64,000 nucleotides of DNA, taken from NCBI RefSeq assembly GCF_037975245.1, contig NC_092578.1, positions 17,677,821-17,741,820 of the forward strand, read 5' to 3'. The position numbers and the translations under genes are program-made. Source of the DNA: Apostichopus japonicus. Taxonomy: Eukaryota > Echinodermata > Holothuroidea > Aspidochirotida > Stichopodidae. Every line of letters starts with the position of its first letter. The first letter of the stretch is position 1. Positions 10,992 to 23,604 of this stretch are shown piece after piece. Under the pieces are notes generated by a model. That model saw nothing but the letters and a program-made list of their open reading frames with translations, made no database searches and was not told the DNA's origin.

Positions 10992-12279
10992 TATCACACT
11001 CAGTCGACCCATCCAAGCCGAATAAAGGTTCTCAAACTATTCATACCATTCACGGACTCCCTTTGTAGGGACAATGTTAATAAAGAAATACTCTCGTACA
11101 GGGACGCAACCTCCTTACTTTGTTCTGGCGTGTGCGTATGTGTTTGTGTGAATTAAGATATTAAGTCGTCCAGGGGGGGGAGGGGGGAGGGGTGTATTGA
11201 GTTCCTACATAGAAATAAAGAAACTCTGGGTGCATAAGGGGGAAGGGTGCCCCCTACTTAGAGAAATTTGTTTGTGTAACATGGAAGGTGATTAGATGAA
11301 AAATGGTGCCACAGTTTGCAAATGTTCAAACAATGTGAAAGAATTGTCGATTGTTCAACAGAGTATCAAAACAAAATGTGTTGCACCGGATTCCTCAAAT
11401 GATATTCCTAATGGCGTCAAAACTCCACCAGCGCATGCAGTTTCTTAATTGTCAAAGGAAAGATGAGCTGTACTTGTTGTAAAATTTATATTTGTAGAAC
11501 GATTCCACAATGAATATGTACGAAACACAGGCCAATGTTTAATTGATGCATATTCCCACTTGAAAAGGAAGAAAGCAAAATCACATTGTTTTTGCAAACA
11601 AGACAAAAAGAAATAGAAAAAAACAAGGATAGCTAGACATCGCCAGCGTCGACAGGAAATTAACGAAAACAATTTATTAGAATGTTGCAGAAAAAGGAGC
11701 ACCCTCTTGGGGGGGGGGGGGGTAGGACGTCCGGCAGCACTTTGGTGGTTATCAATAGCGAAGATACTAGGATTTAATAAAATCCGCTGGGAAAAAAAGT
11801 TATAAGGCACTTTTGGTGAAAGGTTTAGAATATCGGCTGTATTGACACGGGGGATGGGGGGGGGGTGGGAAGGTATCACCATAACGGGGACTTAGAAATT
11901 CCTGCATCCTTTACTGGAAAAAGAGCAAACATTTCAGACATCAAATGGTACATTCTGAAGCATATTTAGACCACAATTCATGACGCCTAAACACGGTTAT
12001 TACATTAGTCCATCATATAGCAGAGTGCATGATGTGCAATGGCTGTGGGGAGACAGGTAAGTTTGGATCAATACACCAATATCATTGACTGTATGCACAT
12101 TGACGCTGTCGTAAATATTGACGGTTGCCAATTTTTAGAAACAGAACGCGTAACTTGCTAATAAGGGTTAAACCTTGTAATTGTGGCCAAAACGCAAAGA
12201 AAAGCAAAACAAAACTAGCAAACAAGCAATCAAACGTGACTGTTGTCTAAAGTTCTCGTCCAAATGCGATTATATTATA
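10992..12279. other. Intergenic with several poly-G tracts
   Basis: G-rich runs lie near 11174-11191, 11709-11722 and 11855-11867. The 145-codon minus-strand ORF at 11445-11882 crosses two of them and shows no domain. Confidence 0.5.
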
Positions 12280-12287
12280 TACACAAT

Positions 12288-12634
12288 CAGTGGCGTAGGA
12301 AGGTAATTTTGAGTGGGGGGGGCTGAAGATTGATGGCCGGCCTGGGGGAGGGGTGTAAGGGGAGGGGGTGTCCCCCTCCCCTTTGGAATTTTTTGCATTT
12401 CCAGGTGGCCTCAGATGCAATTTGGTGCAATATAGCACACTTCAACATCCCACTCCATTTTGTAAATAATTTTGCATTTTCACCTGGCCTTAGATGCAAT
12501 TTGGTGCTCCAAATGAGATTTTTTTCTCATTTGGATATGAAAAAGGGGTTTTTTGACTTGCGATACTTCCGCCCCCCCCCATATTTTTCACCGGGGGGGC
12601 TAGCGCCCCCAACCCCCCGGTTCCTACGCCCTTG
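12288..12634. mobile_element. hAT-type MITE (347 bp) with perfect 8-bp TSD
   Basis: The ends are CAGTGGCGTAGGAA (12288-12301) and TTCCTACGCCCTTG (12621-12634), inverted with one mismatch. The flanks are identical: TACACAAT at 12280-12287 and 12635-12642. G-rich and C-rich blocks lie just inside the ends. An internal direct repeat of about 24 bp (core AGATGCAATTTGGTGC) occurs near 12413 and 12492. No transposase is encoded, so it is a non-autonomous element. Confidence 0.85.
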
Positions 12635-12642
12635 TACACAAT

Positions 12643-13510
12643 ATCAATGAATACCAATCAAGCATCTCACGATGAAACTGCTTATAGTATCGTTTGGAAA
12701 ATATGTAAAGGAACAATAGTCATTTGTGACTGGACTGCAGGCTATACCAGATTCCAGTCGAAGTTAATCTCGGCAATTTTGCGAGTTTAAATTTGGTGTT
12801 TAATTCGTCGTTAAGAGAGACAGGGAGACAGCTTTCTTGCTTTCAATTATCAACAATATCATCTTTATAATTAGAGGTCCACATTTTTGGTAACAGGATA
12901 GTAATTAGTTTCACCAAAGAATTCTAAGAATTTTCTTTCCGAACTAGTAAAATGAGACTTTCGTGAAATTGGGTATAGATGTGATAAGACGATAAAATGT
13001 CAAACGTCCAGTAAGTATTTTAGCATCACACTTCGAGGAACACTTTAACTACGTGTAGAGTGTCCGTTCACCGATCTCAACGCGTACACAACACCACTAT
13101 TCTTAGATTTCAAAGCGTACTGGCTAAACTGCCACGGGAGGATTCACAGAGGGGCCTCTCCTACCCTTTCAATTTTATCTTGCACATAAAAATAGCTACA
13201 TAGACTATACATAATGGTGATCGACATGTACAGTTGGGGTAAACAATCACCCTACGGGCCCTCCCCTACCCATTTTATTTAAAGAAAAGTCGATCAAAGC
13301 CTGGGTACGAAGACCAATAACGTGATCCACTGTCCCAACCACAGCCCCTTTACAACGTGACTTTAACAGTATGATTACATGTAGGAGATATTTTTTAAGA
13401 AAAGTCACTCAATATAGAGCTTGAGCCCGAAAACCAGACGACTTCGCTGGTCCATTTTTAATCCCAGTCCCCTTAAACGCATCAATACTGTAGCCATATG
13501 ATCATGACTA
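12643..13510. other. Intergenic, nothing recognised
   Basis: No splice-bounded exon, repeat or RNA gene seen. Confidence 0.5.
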
Positions 13511-13752
13511 CGTTAACCCAGTGGTAAACGCCGGTGCCTTCCAATCATAAGGTCCCGAGTTCGAGTCACACCCAAGATTAATGTATGTCGTCCAGTTACA
13601 GAGTTGTTGGCAATTGACAATTCATAATCATGGACGTTAAATATGAATCTAAGAGACTGACTTCGGTCAGCTTGCGGCTTTGATAAGCCAATGATGGCTT
13701 TTTCGCGAGTTCCTGCTTGCAGGGGGATCTAAAATTCATACATACATACTTC
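13511..13752 (+). mobile_element. tRNA-derived SINE, copy 1 (full head)
   Basis: An A-box-like TTAACCCAGTGGTAAACGC (about 13513-13531) and a B-box-like GAGTTCGAGTC (about 13557) are followed by a conserved body and a CATACATACATA tail. A second, 5'-truncated copy at 33884-34098 matches over about 210 bp with scattered substitutions. Dispersed copies, pol III boxes and a simple-repeat tail identify a SINE. Confidence 0.8.
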
Positions 13753-15060
13753 AAGTGGGTATCCTTTTAGGAATTAAGGCTATAAATAATACCGCTAAGG
13801 GCAGTTGAGCTATCTACTATGTACCGTTTGCACGAGATCATATTATGACCTCAGCCAAAAACGCAGAGACAACCGTTTAGTGGGTACGTATCGCTTTGCG
13901 AAATGGTACGAGGTTTTCTTTCGGTTTATTGATAACCTCATTGTACGAAAACAGTAATAAATGAAGAAAAAATTATACAAAATTGGTACGTTTTAAGATT
14001 TTTAAGAGTTTTAAGAGTCTGGGCAGGAAACCAACTTGGTCCATTCTCAAAATCAGCCCCCTTACATCGAGACTGCATATAACCTTATGATCATGAGGAT
14101 GTTACGTCAGATAAGAAAACAGTGGACTCGCCACCGTAAAAGGATTATCTTATGCCGTTCAATTCTTTCCATTGTGAGTTACTTAACTTCTGAAAACTGC
14201 GTCCTCTAATTCGGGAAACGGAAATATCTCACTGATTAAAAGGGGACAGCCACTTCCCGTTTTTAAAATCGCAGGGATTAAAAGTCTCTCCCTTGCTATA
14301 CCCTGATTGGATAACCTACCGGATGACGTCAACGCGTTTTCCAAATTTGATCAAGTTACAAGGCTGATTCTGTAGATTATAGTACGACGACATTAATTAA
14401 GCAGTCATAAAAAAAGCCACTACCGTTGCAGAGGTCAAAGGGACAAGGATATAACGAAATGAATGTCTCCATGGCCAATAAAGATGAAATGCTATACCGA
14501 ACAATATCTGTAAGACTTGTGACCACATTTTGTACTTCACGATAAAGCCAAAATTGATCGAATCCTCCAGAGTATGTTTCATTAGCTGGTAGGAGTAAAA
14601 TAAAATCGAGGAATAAGAAATCTAAGGAATTTTTCTGTTTGGCCTATAAACCTCCAGGAATTTAGGCTACATTTTCATGCGGTTTCTTCCCCCCCCCCCC
14701 TACATCAATTTGGGTCAACTATATATTCTTATATGTACATATATAGTAACAGATAAGGTATTGCAGAGAACGTATCTATCTTTTCTTTGGGTAAAGTTGA
14801 TGGTAAAGTAGATAGTAGGGTAAATTCGATTGAAAGTCCAACTTTTAAGATTTTATTGGTTAGACAATCTCGTCTTTTTAAAGATATATCGGCTTAGAGA
14901 AGGGCCTTGCGACTATTTCAATATCAAGCACGCTGTTTTACCCAGGTATTCGTTTCCATCAAGATAACCAATTGCCTATAGACTTGTGTTCATGATTACC
15001 AAATGTACGTAAGTAAAATATATTACTATAACAGAATGTTTCCAGGCATGGTCTTGTCCA
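13753..15060. other. Intergenic, nothing recognised
   Basis: Contains a C run at about 14690-14700 and a TGACGTCA palindrome at 14324. No gene seen. Confidence 0.5.
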
Positions 15061-15065
15061 GTTAC

Positions 15066-15155
15066 TATATATAGAGAGACTATATATATATTATATATAG
15101 ACTATATACTATATATATATAGACTATATATATACTATATATAGACTACGTATGT

Positions 15156-15204
<49 letters not shown>

Positions 15205-15205
15205 T
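15066..15205. repeat. TATATAGACTATA minisatellite plus (TA)n
   Basis: Units built from TATATAGACTATATA repeat several times (15066-15155) and run into a pure TA array (about 15159-15203). Confidence 0.85.
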
Positions 15206-16697
15206 ATCCTATTTATATATATTCTATTTATACCCTATCTATATTTTTGATACCAGCAATTTATACACAGACACGTACTGAGCTGACGCTTTATTATCTC
15301 AAGGTTGTGAAACTTCACAGTACACTAAGACTATACCCTGGATATAGTCGTACGACATAAATCGGGTTGAAAATCTGCAAGTAGCACAGAGCCTGTTACT
15401 ATATAGTAGCCTGTATGTATAGTCCTATAACAAGCGACAATACGTAAAAGGAATATCAGGCGATACAAAGGACTTCGTGTGACATGTATGAGTGTGTGTG
15501 ATGCAATTAACATATATGCTTCACGATCAATTATAGCAGAAACTGATCTAAATCTTGCAATACTGCTATAGGACATTGGATATGGGACAAAGATCCGATA
15601 ATTTACATACACATTCCAAGTGTAATCAACAGTGACAAGAAAGCTGTGGTCGCAAAGGTTAGCATAACCATTCCATGCAACCCCATCCGTACCCCCTGAA
15701 TCGATGGCCGGTTGTCATCATTGTCATGATTTCATACGACCTTCGAAACGTTTAACCCGATAGCACGCAGTCATCCTAACACTCACAGCGAACGGGACAA
15801 CAACACATAGGCTCAATTTCATTATTTTTTTTGGACAACAGCATCTCCACTGACACGAAATTTCATCATAAAAAAAATAACTTACAGAAAACAGTTGATC
15901 CTCGAAAGTTTTGAAACAAACTTTGCCATTAATTTCTACAAATCTACATGGTATTGAAACATAATCCATATGAAGAAACATGTCTGTTATCACATATATG
16001 TCCAAACGTATCGCAGTATACAAAAACAAATGAGCTCGCAATTTGTTACCATGACGATGAAAAGTACATGACAAAAAAACAAAATGGACTTTCAGGTTTG
16101 CGATTACAATATTCCATTAGATAGATGTCGCATATCAGATCAAATTTCAAGATAAAAGCTTGTTGACCGGAATTCGGCACCGAAGAATATTACTATCCTA
16201 ACAGGATACGTCGTAATAAGTGATCTCCATGCTCCCTCCAAAGAATGCTAAACACATGGAATCGTATACCCACAGTTCATTGAAATTCCCGAGTCGAGCA
16301 TATAGAGGGCAAGCAAATATATCATACTATTAGAAATTGTCAAATAATATTATTTTTTTTAACGTTATAATAGGATGGTGGTACCTCTTATGACTATCTT
16401 TCTTGTATATTTTAGTACTAGGCTATTAGAACGGTTAGGAAACGATGACGGCGTTGGTGATGACGAGATGGAGGAGGGTAATGAGGAAGATGAGAAGTTG
16501 GAGGATGATGATGATGATGATGTTGAGGAGAAGGATGGCCACAACGAGGAGGAGAACGATGAAGAAGATGATGATGATGATGGTGATGTTGATATCCTAC
16601 TATCACCTATACATACTAGACATAGCTTATATCACGTAGGCCTATTTCATACGTTACTAACCAACTAACGGTAACCGGAGTCATAAATGCTAACCGG

Positions 16698-16699
<2 letters not shown>
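15206..16699. other. Intergenic with a GAT/GAG-rich purine tract
   Basis: The stretch 16460-16600 is a GAT/GAG trinucleotide-rich tract that produces acidic (plus) and His-rich (minus) ORFs. These are simple-sequence artefacts. Nothing else recognised. Confidence 0.55.

Positions 16700-16700
<1 letters not shown>

Positions 16701-16783
<83 letters not shown>
16701..16783. repeat. (TA)n microsatellite
   Basis: About 80 bp of TA repeats with one AAA interruption near 16726. Confidence 0.95.
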
Positions 16784-16784
<1 letters not shown>

Positions 16785-16918
16785 TGGGTTCTTTACATGC
16801 TTAATTGCAATCATTTAGAATTTCCTGCTTGACCGGTAATTACTTAGCGACCTTCACTGCAGTGACCCTGGTACGTTGGTGATATTTAGTGATAAAAGGT
16901 GCCTTGGGAGACCTGGGT

Positions 16919-16943
16919 AAATCGTAGACCTTCCCTAAAGCTT

Positions 16944-17002
<59 letters not shown>
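16919..17002. repeat. (TA)n array with a shared 22-bp flank
   Basis: The 22 bp at 16919-16940 (starting AAATCGTAGACC) abut a pure TA array (about 16947-17001). The same 22 bp occur inverted at 30817-30838 beside another TA array, so the microsatellite belongs to a dispersed repeat. Confidence 0.75.
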
Positions 17003-17005
<3 letters not shown>

Positions 17006-18131
17006 TTATTGCGCAATACTGAGGAAACCCGAAGGGACCTTTGCGCATAAAATGCATAGGCTATGTAAAAGAGAGAACGTTTATAGGTGTGACATATCGT
17101 TGGATAATTAGCCATTGTGCTGACCAAAATGTTCATCCTATTTGCACAATTTTTGTAATATTCGAGATGTTTTTCGCGAAAAATATGCTTTTGATACATG
17201 TAAGGAGTTACGATTAATGGTATGCGGGCGTCACTTTGGAGTGATACGTAAACGCAATATGCTCCTTCAATTACAGCCTGCGCAACGGGCTGGATTAGGA
17301 AATAACTGATGTACATGTATATAGTGTAACGTATACGACGCATTTAATAACAATTGCGGCATTACTTAGGCCTGAAAATTTAGGCTAACACATGTAAGTC
17401 GGTTTGCATAAGTGTCAAACTATGTATAGGAGTGTCTTACGCAAGTATCGCTCTATACACCAGCGTTCACATACACGTAATCATCTATCATGCAAGGAAG
17501 ACAGAGTGAGCTAATAAGAAAGTGATGAGTTTGGTCACGTAAAAATTGTAACCCATTTAGTCTAAGCGGGAAGTTCATTCACCGTTTAACCGGAAACAGT
17601 CGATAATTAACATTGAATGATTCAAATCGACGAGTAGATGTATATAGCCATATGTACCGATATTATATATGTGATAACACAACAGGATCACATAACCAGA
17701 ATTACACTGCCAACAACCCATAGCGCTATCAGGCATTATGTATAGTCCATCTACTGTGGAGTATAGGTGCAACTAGGATCTATGTATTATATAGTCCGCA
17801 TCCAGGTGACGTCATCGTCTTAGTGTGACACACAATCACAATACGTTGTTTTAGAAGTTAAACTTTATATCAGTTAATCAGTTTGTAAGATAGTAATATA
17901 GTATAGTTGTAATGTAATATAGCGTCGTTTGAAAGCAATTTCATAACGCTACTTTGATAATAACGATAAAGAGCACAACTTGACAAAACGGGACACATCT
18001 GTATTCGTGAATGCCAGATACGTGCAAAACCTAACAGTGCAATGAAACTAAACATGTTATATATAACTAGCCTATATACCCTATGCTAACCCCCTGTTAA
18101 AAACAAGTACGGTACACCACACTCCATAACC
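17003..18131. other. Intergenic, nothing recognised
   Basis: A TGACGTCA palindrome lies at 17807. No exon or repeat family identified. Confidence 0.5.
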
Positions 18132-18139
18132 GCTGTTTT

Positions 18140-18433
18140 CAGGCGCGTAGCCAGGAATTTGCCAAGGGAGGGGCGAAACTGTAGATTCGGCATTGCAAAC
18201 TATCTAAGCGTAGCGCCACCATAATTGGCGCGAAGCGTACAAGAAAATTTTGGCTGTAAATGCCTCCCAGATCGCCGGAAATGGCACTTCCCATGCCTTG
18301 TTAGTTGTATCTTAGCATTTTATCTTTTGAAAATACTAGCGATATCATAAAATCCTTAAAAAAATTTGTAAAAAATATGCTCAAGGGGGGGCGACTGCCC
18401 CCTTCGCCCCCCCCCCCCTTGGCTACGCGCCTG
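18140..18433. mobile_element. hAT-type MITE, family A (294 bp), perfect 8-bp TSD
   Basis: The ends CAGGCGCGTAGCCA and TGGCTACGCGCCTG are perfect inverted repeats. The flanks GCTGTTTT are identical at 18132-18139 and 18434-18441. A second copy of the same 294-bp length, in opposite orientation, lies at 60591-60884. No coding sequence inside; a poly-C block is near the right end. Confidence 0.92.
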
Positions 18434-18441
18434 GCTGTTTT

Positions 18442-19557
18442 AGTATTGTCTAGTATTATACAGCAATTTGTAATACCTGCATTTTTACATCTATATATAC
18501 AGACGAATGTATGTCTGTGTATTTAATAGCAGTCTGCCGGGGAGGGCTATAAAAAGTACGCAAATTTGACATATGTTTTTTAACTTCTTTCTATAGGAAG
18601 AAAAATAAAACGACGAACACACCAACCCACCCCCACGATGTTCCAAGTTAATGACATGATGTTAATAGTGAAGGGACTATTTTATACACAGTATATGTAG
18701 ATATTCCGTCCTTGGAAAACATTGTTTTTATCAATTAATCTCTGCTTGTTATGGAAATTAGCATCTGGAAAACTTCCGTTGCTTATCATTTTCCTGATGC
18801 TCCCATTGAGACGACAGGGGGTCCCTGGGGATTTTTTCTACAGGTTGTTACCGCACCAGAAATATTTTATGTATAATGCCAAGGGAAAAAGGGTTTAAAC
18901 CCCAAACGCCCAGTGATCGGCGTATACAGAAAAGGGGTATATAGATAAGGGGTTTAAAGGTAGTCAGTATAGGCCCCAAATTATAACTCGATATAATTGC
19001 TAGAAAAAGTTTTCAAAAGTATACATTCCTGGAGATATATACTCTCCAAATTGTTCTCAGATATTTTTTAGGGAAAAAACAAGATGACTCAATGTCCCAG
19101 TGAGGAATATTTCCTCGAATGATGTTATAAAAACAGTTGTAATAAAAACAGAATTTTGACCAAAGCTGATAATAATATTAGAATATCTAGCATATTTGGG
19201 GCCAATACAACATACCTTTAAGTGAAACCGATAGCTGTTGTGTGACTTATATTGGTCAATTACAATTGCGGAATGCGTTTTGAGATTAAACATATGTATA
19301 TGAGCCACTGCAATGATTATGTTGTGCAGAGGTATATGACAAATTACGAACTCGCTATACTATCAATATCATAAATGTTAAGAACTATTTTCGTCAAGCA
19401 CATGCGTTACTTTTGCATTACCCCCCCCCCCCCCCTACCAACACACACACATTTTTAAGAGAGCATTATAGCTAACCTCAAAAGACAGACACTTTACTTG
19501 CATAATCTACTCACTGAGTTTTTACAAGCGATAACTCTGTGCGCATAAGATGCAAGG
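18442..19557. other. Intergenic, poly-C at about 19422-19435
   Basis: No exon-like sequence seen. The C run is followed by ACACACACAC. Confidence 0.5.
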
Positions 19558-19755
19558 TATACACTCTAAGAAAAAAGGGTTCTAGAGGGGGTTCTCGAAA
19601 TGAAGAATGGTTCTCGTCAGAACCATGTGCCCTTGAAGAACCCATAAAGGTTCTTGATTCGTTTCTACTTGGTTCCATACCCACACAGAAAAGGTTCTGG
19701 GTACAAGATGGTTCCACAAAGAACCCCTAATTGCACGAATAGGGGTTCTAATCGT
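19558..19755. repeat. GGTTCT/AGAACC hairpin repeat, short copy
   Basis: Begins ACACTCTAAGAAAAAAGGGT and then alternates GGTTCT and AGAACC words about every 20-30 bp. The start is the reverse complement of the right end of the larger array (TTTTCTTAGAGTGT near 28771), so both belong to one family. Confidence 0.75.
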
Positions 19756-21310
19756 ACTTATCACAAGTGTGTACATGATCTATGAATAAACAAGTTCGGC
19801 AATTTTCATCGGGAAATGTAATTGTAAGGGAATAATAAAGTGTATAGAAATGTTAATAATCTCATTTTCTCACTTTACCATGGAATTTGTTTTGACTTGT
19901 GAACAAAATCGTTCATTTGAATACAACGCATTGAGTGGAATTTGCGTAATAATTTCGACCACTTTTCGCGGGCTCCAAAGTTCCGTCTGACCAAACGTAC
20001 ATGTTACATGTAATAGTATAGTGAGTGCACCGAAGTTCGCCGCCTTTACGTACATAATATGCACTGTGTATGTTACCTACGTGCTACCTACGTACATCAT
20101 TATATGTATATTGCGTGCAGTTCTTGCGTCACGTACCGTCGATCATGTTCGAGTAGAAGTTGAAGCCCCGGTGCGGTGAGTTTTTCAGTTTTAATTTAGA
20201 AATATGTAGACCTAAAATTAAATTCAACTCCAGCGCAGACCTGCTAATAAGTTATCGGGTCGACCCTTGGTGAATAGACGTGAATACCAAACGATTCCTT
20301 CATCGACATTAATGTCCATTGAGCAAATAATATTCGGCTTAGGCTAGCCTAACGTATACTAGGCCTACTTTATAATTGTATGGGCATAGCCTAACGTTAG
20401 GCCCATTCTATAGTCAACAGAATTCTGTAGGGCAATAGGCCTAGCCTAGGCCATATTTGTAGGAAGACCGGACATTTAATTAATTAATCACGATAACATT
20501 ATAATAGTCTCAAAGAGCACTAGAACCTTACTGTCTCTGCCACAGCTCAACCGGGTTTCAGCCACATACGATGGAGTAGGCCTAGGCTAGCCTATACTAT
20601 AGCATGGGAATTGGGATGCCTGTATAGTGCGCACCCTAGGCCTAGGCCCCCCTAAGCTTTTTCAGCACAAATTTCTTCAAAATCCCTTAAAAAAATTCAG
20701 ATGATGTCTGTACCAAACCTTTAGCATCTGATACACAAACCCACAATCCTGATATGAATCTTTATGGTCGAAATTGTAAAATATGGAGCTATTAAAAAGA
20801 CAGTTCTGTCCAACTTCCAAGTTAACGTTTGCTAAAAAGACCCGTTTACTGTTCTTAATGGAACAAGCGGTGATGAACAGGCACACAGTACCTAGGCTAT
20901 ACCTACACTACAGTGTTGATACGGTAATATCCTTTAAAAAAAATAAGCGTTTTTACCAGAATTTTAGGGTTACGGGGGGGGGGGCCTAAATAACAAACTT
21001 AGCTTACACCTGATTAAGCAGATGCAGTGTACTAGGCAAAAAAGACTAAGAATGAGGCAGAACTTGGAGTAAATTTACAACAATTCCATTCGAAAATTTC
21101 GAATTATCATACAAAATGTAGATTTATTTGGTCAAGATGATGAAAAACCAGCTAGTTTTGCATATATTATGGTGGAAAATAAGTAGCTAAGTTGTTATTC
21201 GTTCATAGCGCTTTTAGAACACGTTGCTATGGTAATATTGGAACGTATTGTTAGGTCCCCAGTATTCGGGCACCCGCAGTATTCGGATACCTTGTTATAT
21301 AGTCCTAGCC
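19756..21310. other. Intergenic, AGGCCTA-rich
   Basis: The stretch 20335-20660 is dense in GCCTAGGCCTA-like words. A G run lies near 20953-20962. No gene recognised. Confidence 0.5.
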
Positions 21311-21312
21311 TA

Positions 21313-21616
21313 AGCCTTATTCCAGATATAGGCTACTGAGGGTGCTTCAAACACGGGCAAACGTCAGTTTTTAGACAACATTCCAACTTTAGTCAACTTT
21401 AAAATATCCATAAAATATGTTCTTGACCAACCAACAGATTGAAACCATAGAATAATAAAAAGAATACATTATGATGAGCTCATGAAGAATGAATGCATCA
21501 CTAACACGCAGAAAATTGAGGGAAAATTAAATCAAAATGTTTCTGGCCACAATTTGGCATAATTTATACCACAATGCATTGCGATCGCGTCAATATACGT
21601 CATCTGGAATAAGGCT
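21313..21616. mobile_element. TA-flanked MITE (304 bp)
   Basis: A perfect 15-bp TIR: AGCCTTATTCCAGAT (21313-21327) and ATCTGGAATAAGGCT (21602-21616), with TA on both sides (21311-21312, 21617-21618). This is the layout of a Tc1/mariner-type non-autonomous element. No ORF. Confidence 0.8.
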
Positions 21617-21789
21617 TATTGGTGTACGTGACCATGTGTTGACGACCACCTAGGCTAACAAACAATCGAGCTAAAAAATAAAGGAAGATGTAGGCCTACA
21701 GTAGGCTATCCAAAATGGATAAAACATTCCAGGGATCACCACTGATGTGTTATTCTTCTTCCCCAATTTAGAAAGTTTGCTTCGTATTG

Positions 21790-22460
21790 GAATAGGGTAT
21801 GTGGGGAGAGCGGCGTTAGTTGGAACATTTTTCACAAAAATCTCTATTTTCAGAAACAACATCAATTCAGCAAACACTGCCCTATCCTGTTAGGATAGGC
21901 AGTCCATAAAACTGCTACAATTGTTGACAGTTCAGGAGATAATCCAGTGAGAGGGTGTGTGCCGTGTGTCACAAATGAAGCCCATAAAACCACTAATCGT
22001 TTGATACAGTATTTCAGGAGATAATCCAGTGAGGTGTCCGTGATAGGCGTTCCAACTAACCCCCACCTATGGGGTTAGTTGGAACGGGTGGTGGGTTAGT
22101 TGAAAGATGGATTCTTGCTCAAAAGAAATAAATGAGAACTTATCACAACTATACACATTGATACCTTGGTATATGCCTATTATAATATATCAAATGATAT
22201 TAAAGCCAGACTCACTATATGGAAGTAAATGAGAATATAACTTTGCTACCAAAATTCTGGAGACATTTTTCATCCCAGCCCATTGAAATTAGGCAACATT
22301 GGTGAATCAGAATATTTTAACATCTGCTAACCTTGCAGTCTAAGTTTTAAGTGTTTTTGGCATGTTTTTATGATTATAGGTGAATATGACCAAAGTTGTG
22401 TGCATGTTCCATCTACTGTATTCCCGGCAGTAAATGTTACAACTAACCCCTTGGGCTAAT
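21790..22460. repeat. GTTAGTTGGAAC repeat region with hairpin
   Basis: GTTAGTTGGAAC or its complement occurs near 21813, 22049 and 22071, with a degenerate copy near 22435. A perfect 15-bp hairpin (arms 22049-22063 and 22071-22085, 7-nt loop) lies inside. A 21-bp direct repeat starting TTCAGGAGATAATCC occurs near 21932 and 22014. Probably a decayed repeat; family unknown. Confidence 0.5.
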
Positions 22461-23396
22461 CAGACCTTTGTATGCTCATTGCACAGAACAGAGACCATCG
22501 ACATAATTTTTTGCCCACCTCATTTTGAAGCTGCTTAATAAAGCTGTAAATAACCCCAACCTAGTATATTTTGGTTATTCCCTCCATGGAAATAAATTCA
22601 TTAAAAAATACTCAAAGTGCCAAAAAACAAACATTCCTCACTATTTATTCTACTAATTATTATTATCATTATTTATTATGATTGTTATTAATTATTATTA
22701 TTCCACCAATTTATTCCACTAATTATTCCACCAATAATGATCGATCAGGTCTGGAAATAACCTGTCCATAATGAGAATTGATAAATGCACAGTAATTGGA
22801 AACAAAGACATGAAATAAAGGCTGATTATAGTTTTAATTATACTTAGGCTATAGTGAATTACATTTCTACCTACATTGATTTGGGGGCGCCCAGGTCAAT
22901 AGAGCGGTTCGCAATAATGGAATGGTCCTATACATTTGAACTAACTTCACGGTATATAAACAAACACACGCTCATAGCATTCTCTCCAACCAGTGCCGTG
23001 GGCAAGTCTATTCATGTAAAATTTTGTCAATAAGATACGCACTCCCTAGCATTTGATATAGTATTAAAATTAGGCTTCATTAGAAGTATTTCAAAGGCGT
23101 TTAAGCGTACATTTGCCGGCTATATCACCAGTGCGTTACTGTATTCTGAGCTCAGAATTAGTTTAGCCCCAAGTTTTATCTATTTCTTCGCTAGCCAATT
23201 TTATACCACTCACGCGCGTGCCACCATAGACGAGCTTTACCGTGCATGGTATCAGTTTAGCGAATCTTTATCATAGCAGTTAGTATATGCGTACTTCATA
23301 TACAAATATTATAGTAGGTTTATGATATAGGTGTATTTTGCCGTTGCGTCGCCATTTAAGGAAGTGAAGTATAAATAGGACTTTCACTGTGCATCC
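22461..23396. other. Intergenic, nothing recognised
   Basis: Contains an ATT-rich simple tract near 22652-22700. No exon seen. Confidence 0.5.
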
Positions 23397-23604
23397 CAGC
23401 TCTGCAAATGACCTGCTGAGGGAGCTTCAAGTTGGACTTCTGAAGCAACCCTGCGACCCCTTAGCAGAGTAGAAAACTGATCTCTAATTAATCAGTCAGG
23501 TGGATATTCCTTTTCAGTGTGGCTTGGAGGGAGTCCAATGGGCTGCCTTTTCAAAAAATCATGTCTAATTTTGGTATATATTTCACTTTTATCTTCATAT
23601 ACAG

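Noticed and set aside
11445-11882. 145-codon minus-strand ORF
   Set aside because: Crosses two poly-G tracts; compositional artefact without domains.
16375-16668. Acidic Asp/Glu-rich ORF on plus, His-rich on minus
   Set aside because: Produced by a GAT/GAG simple repeat; no splice sites, domain or homologous pattern.
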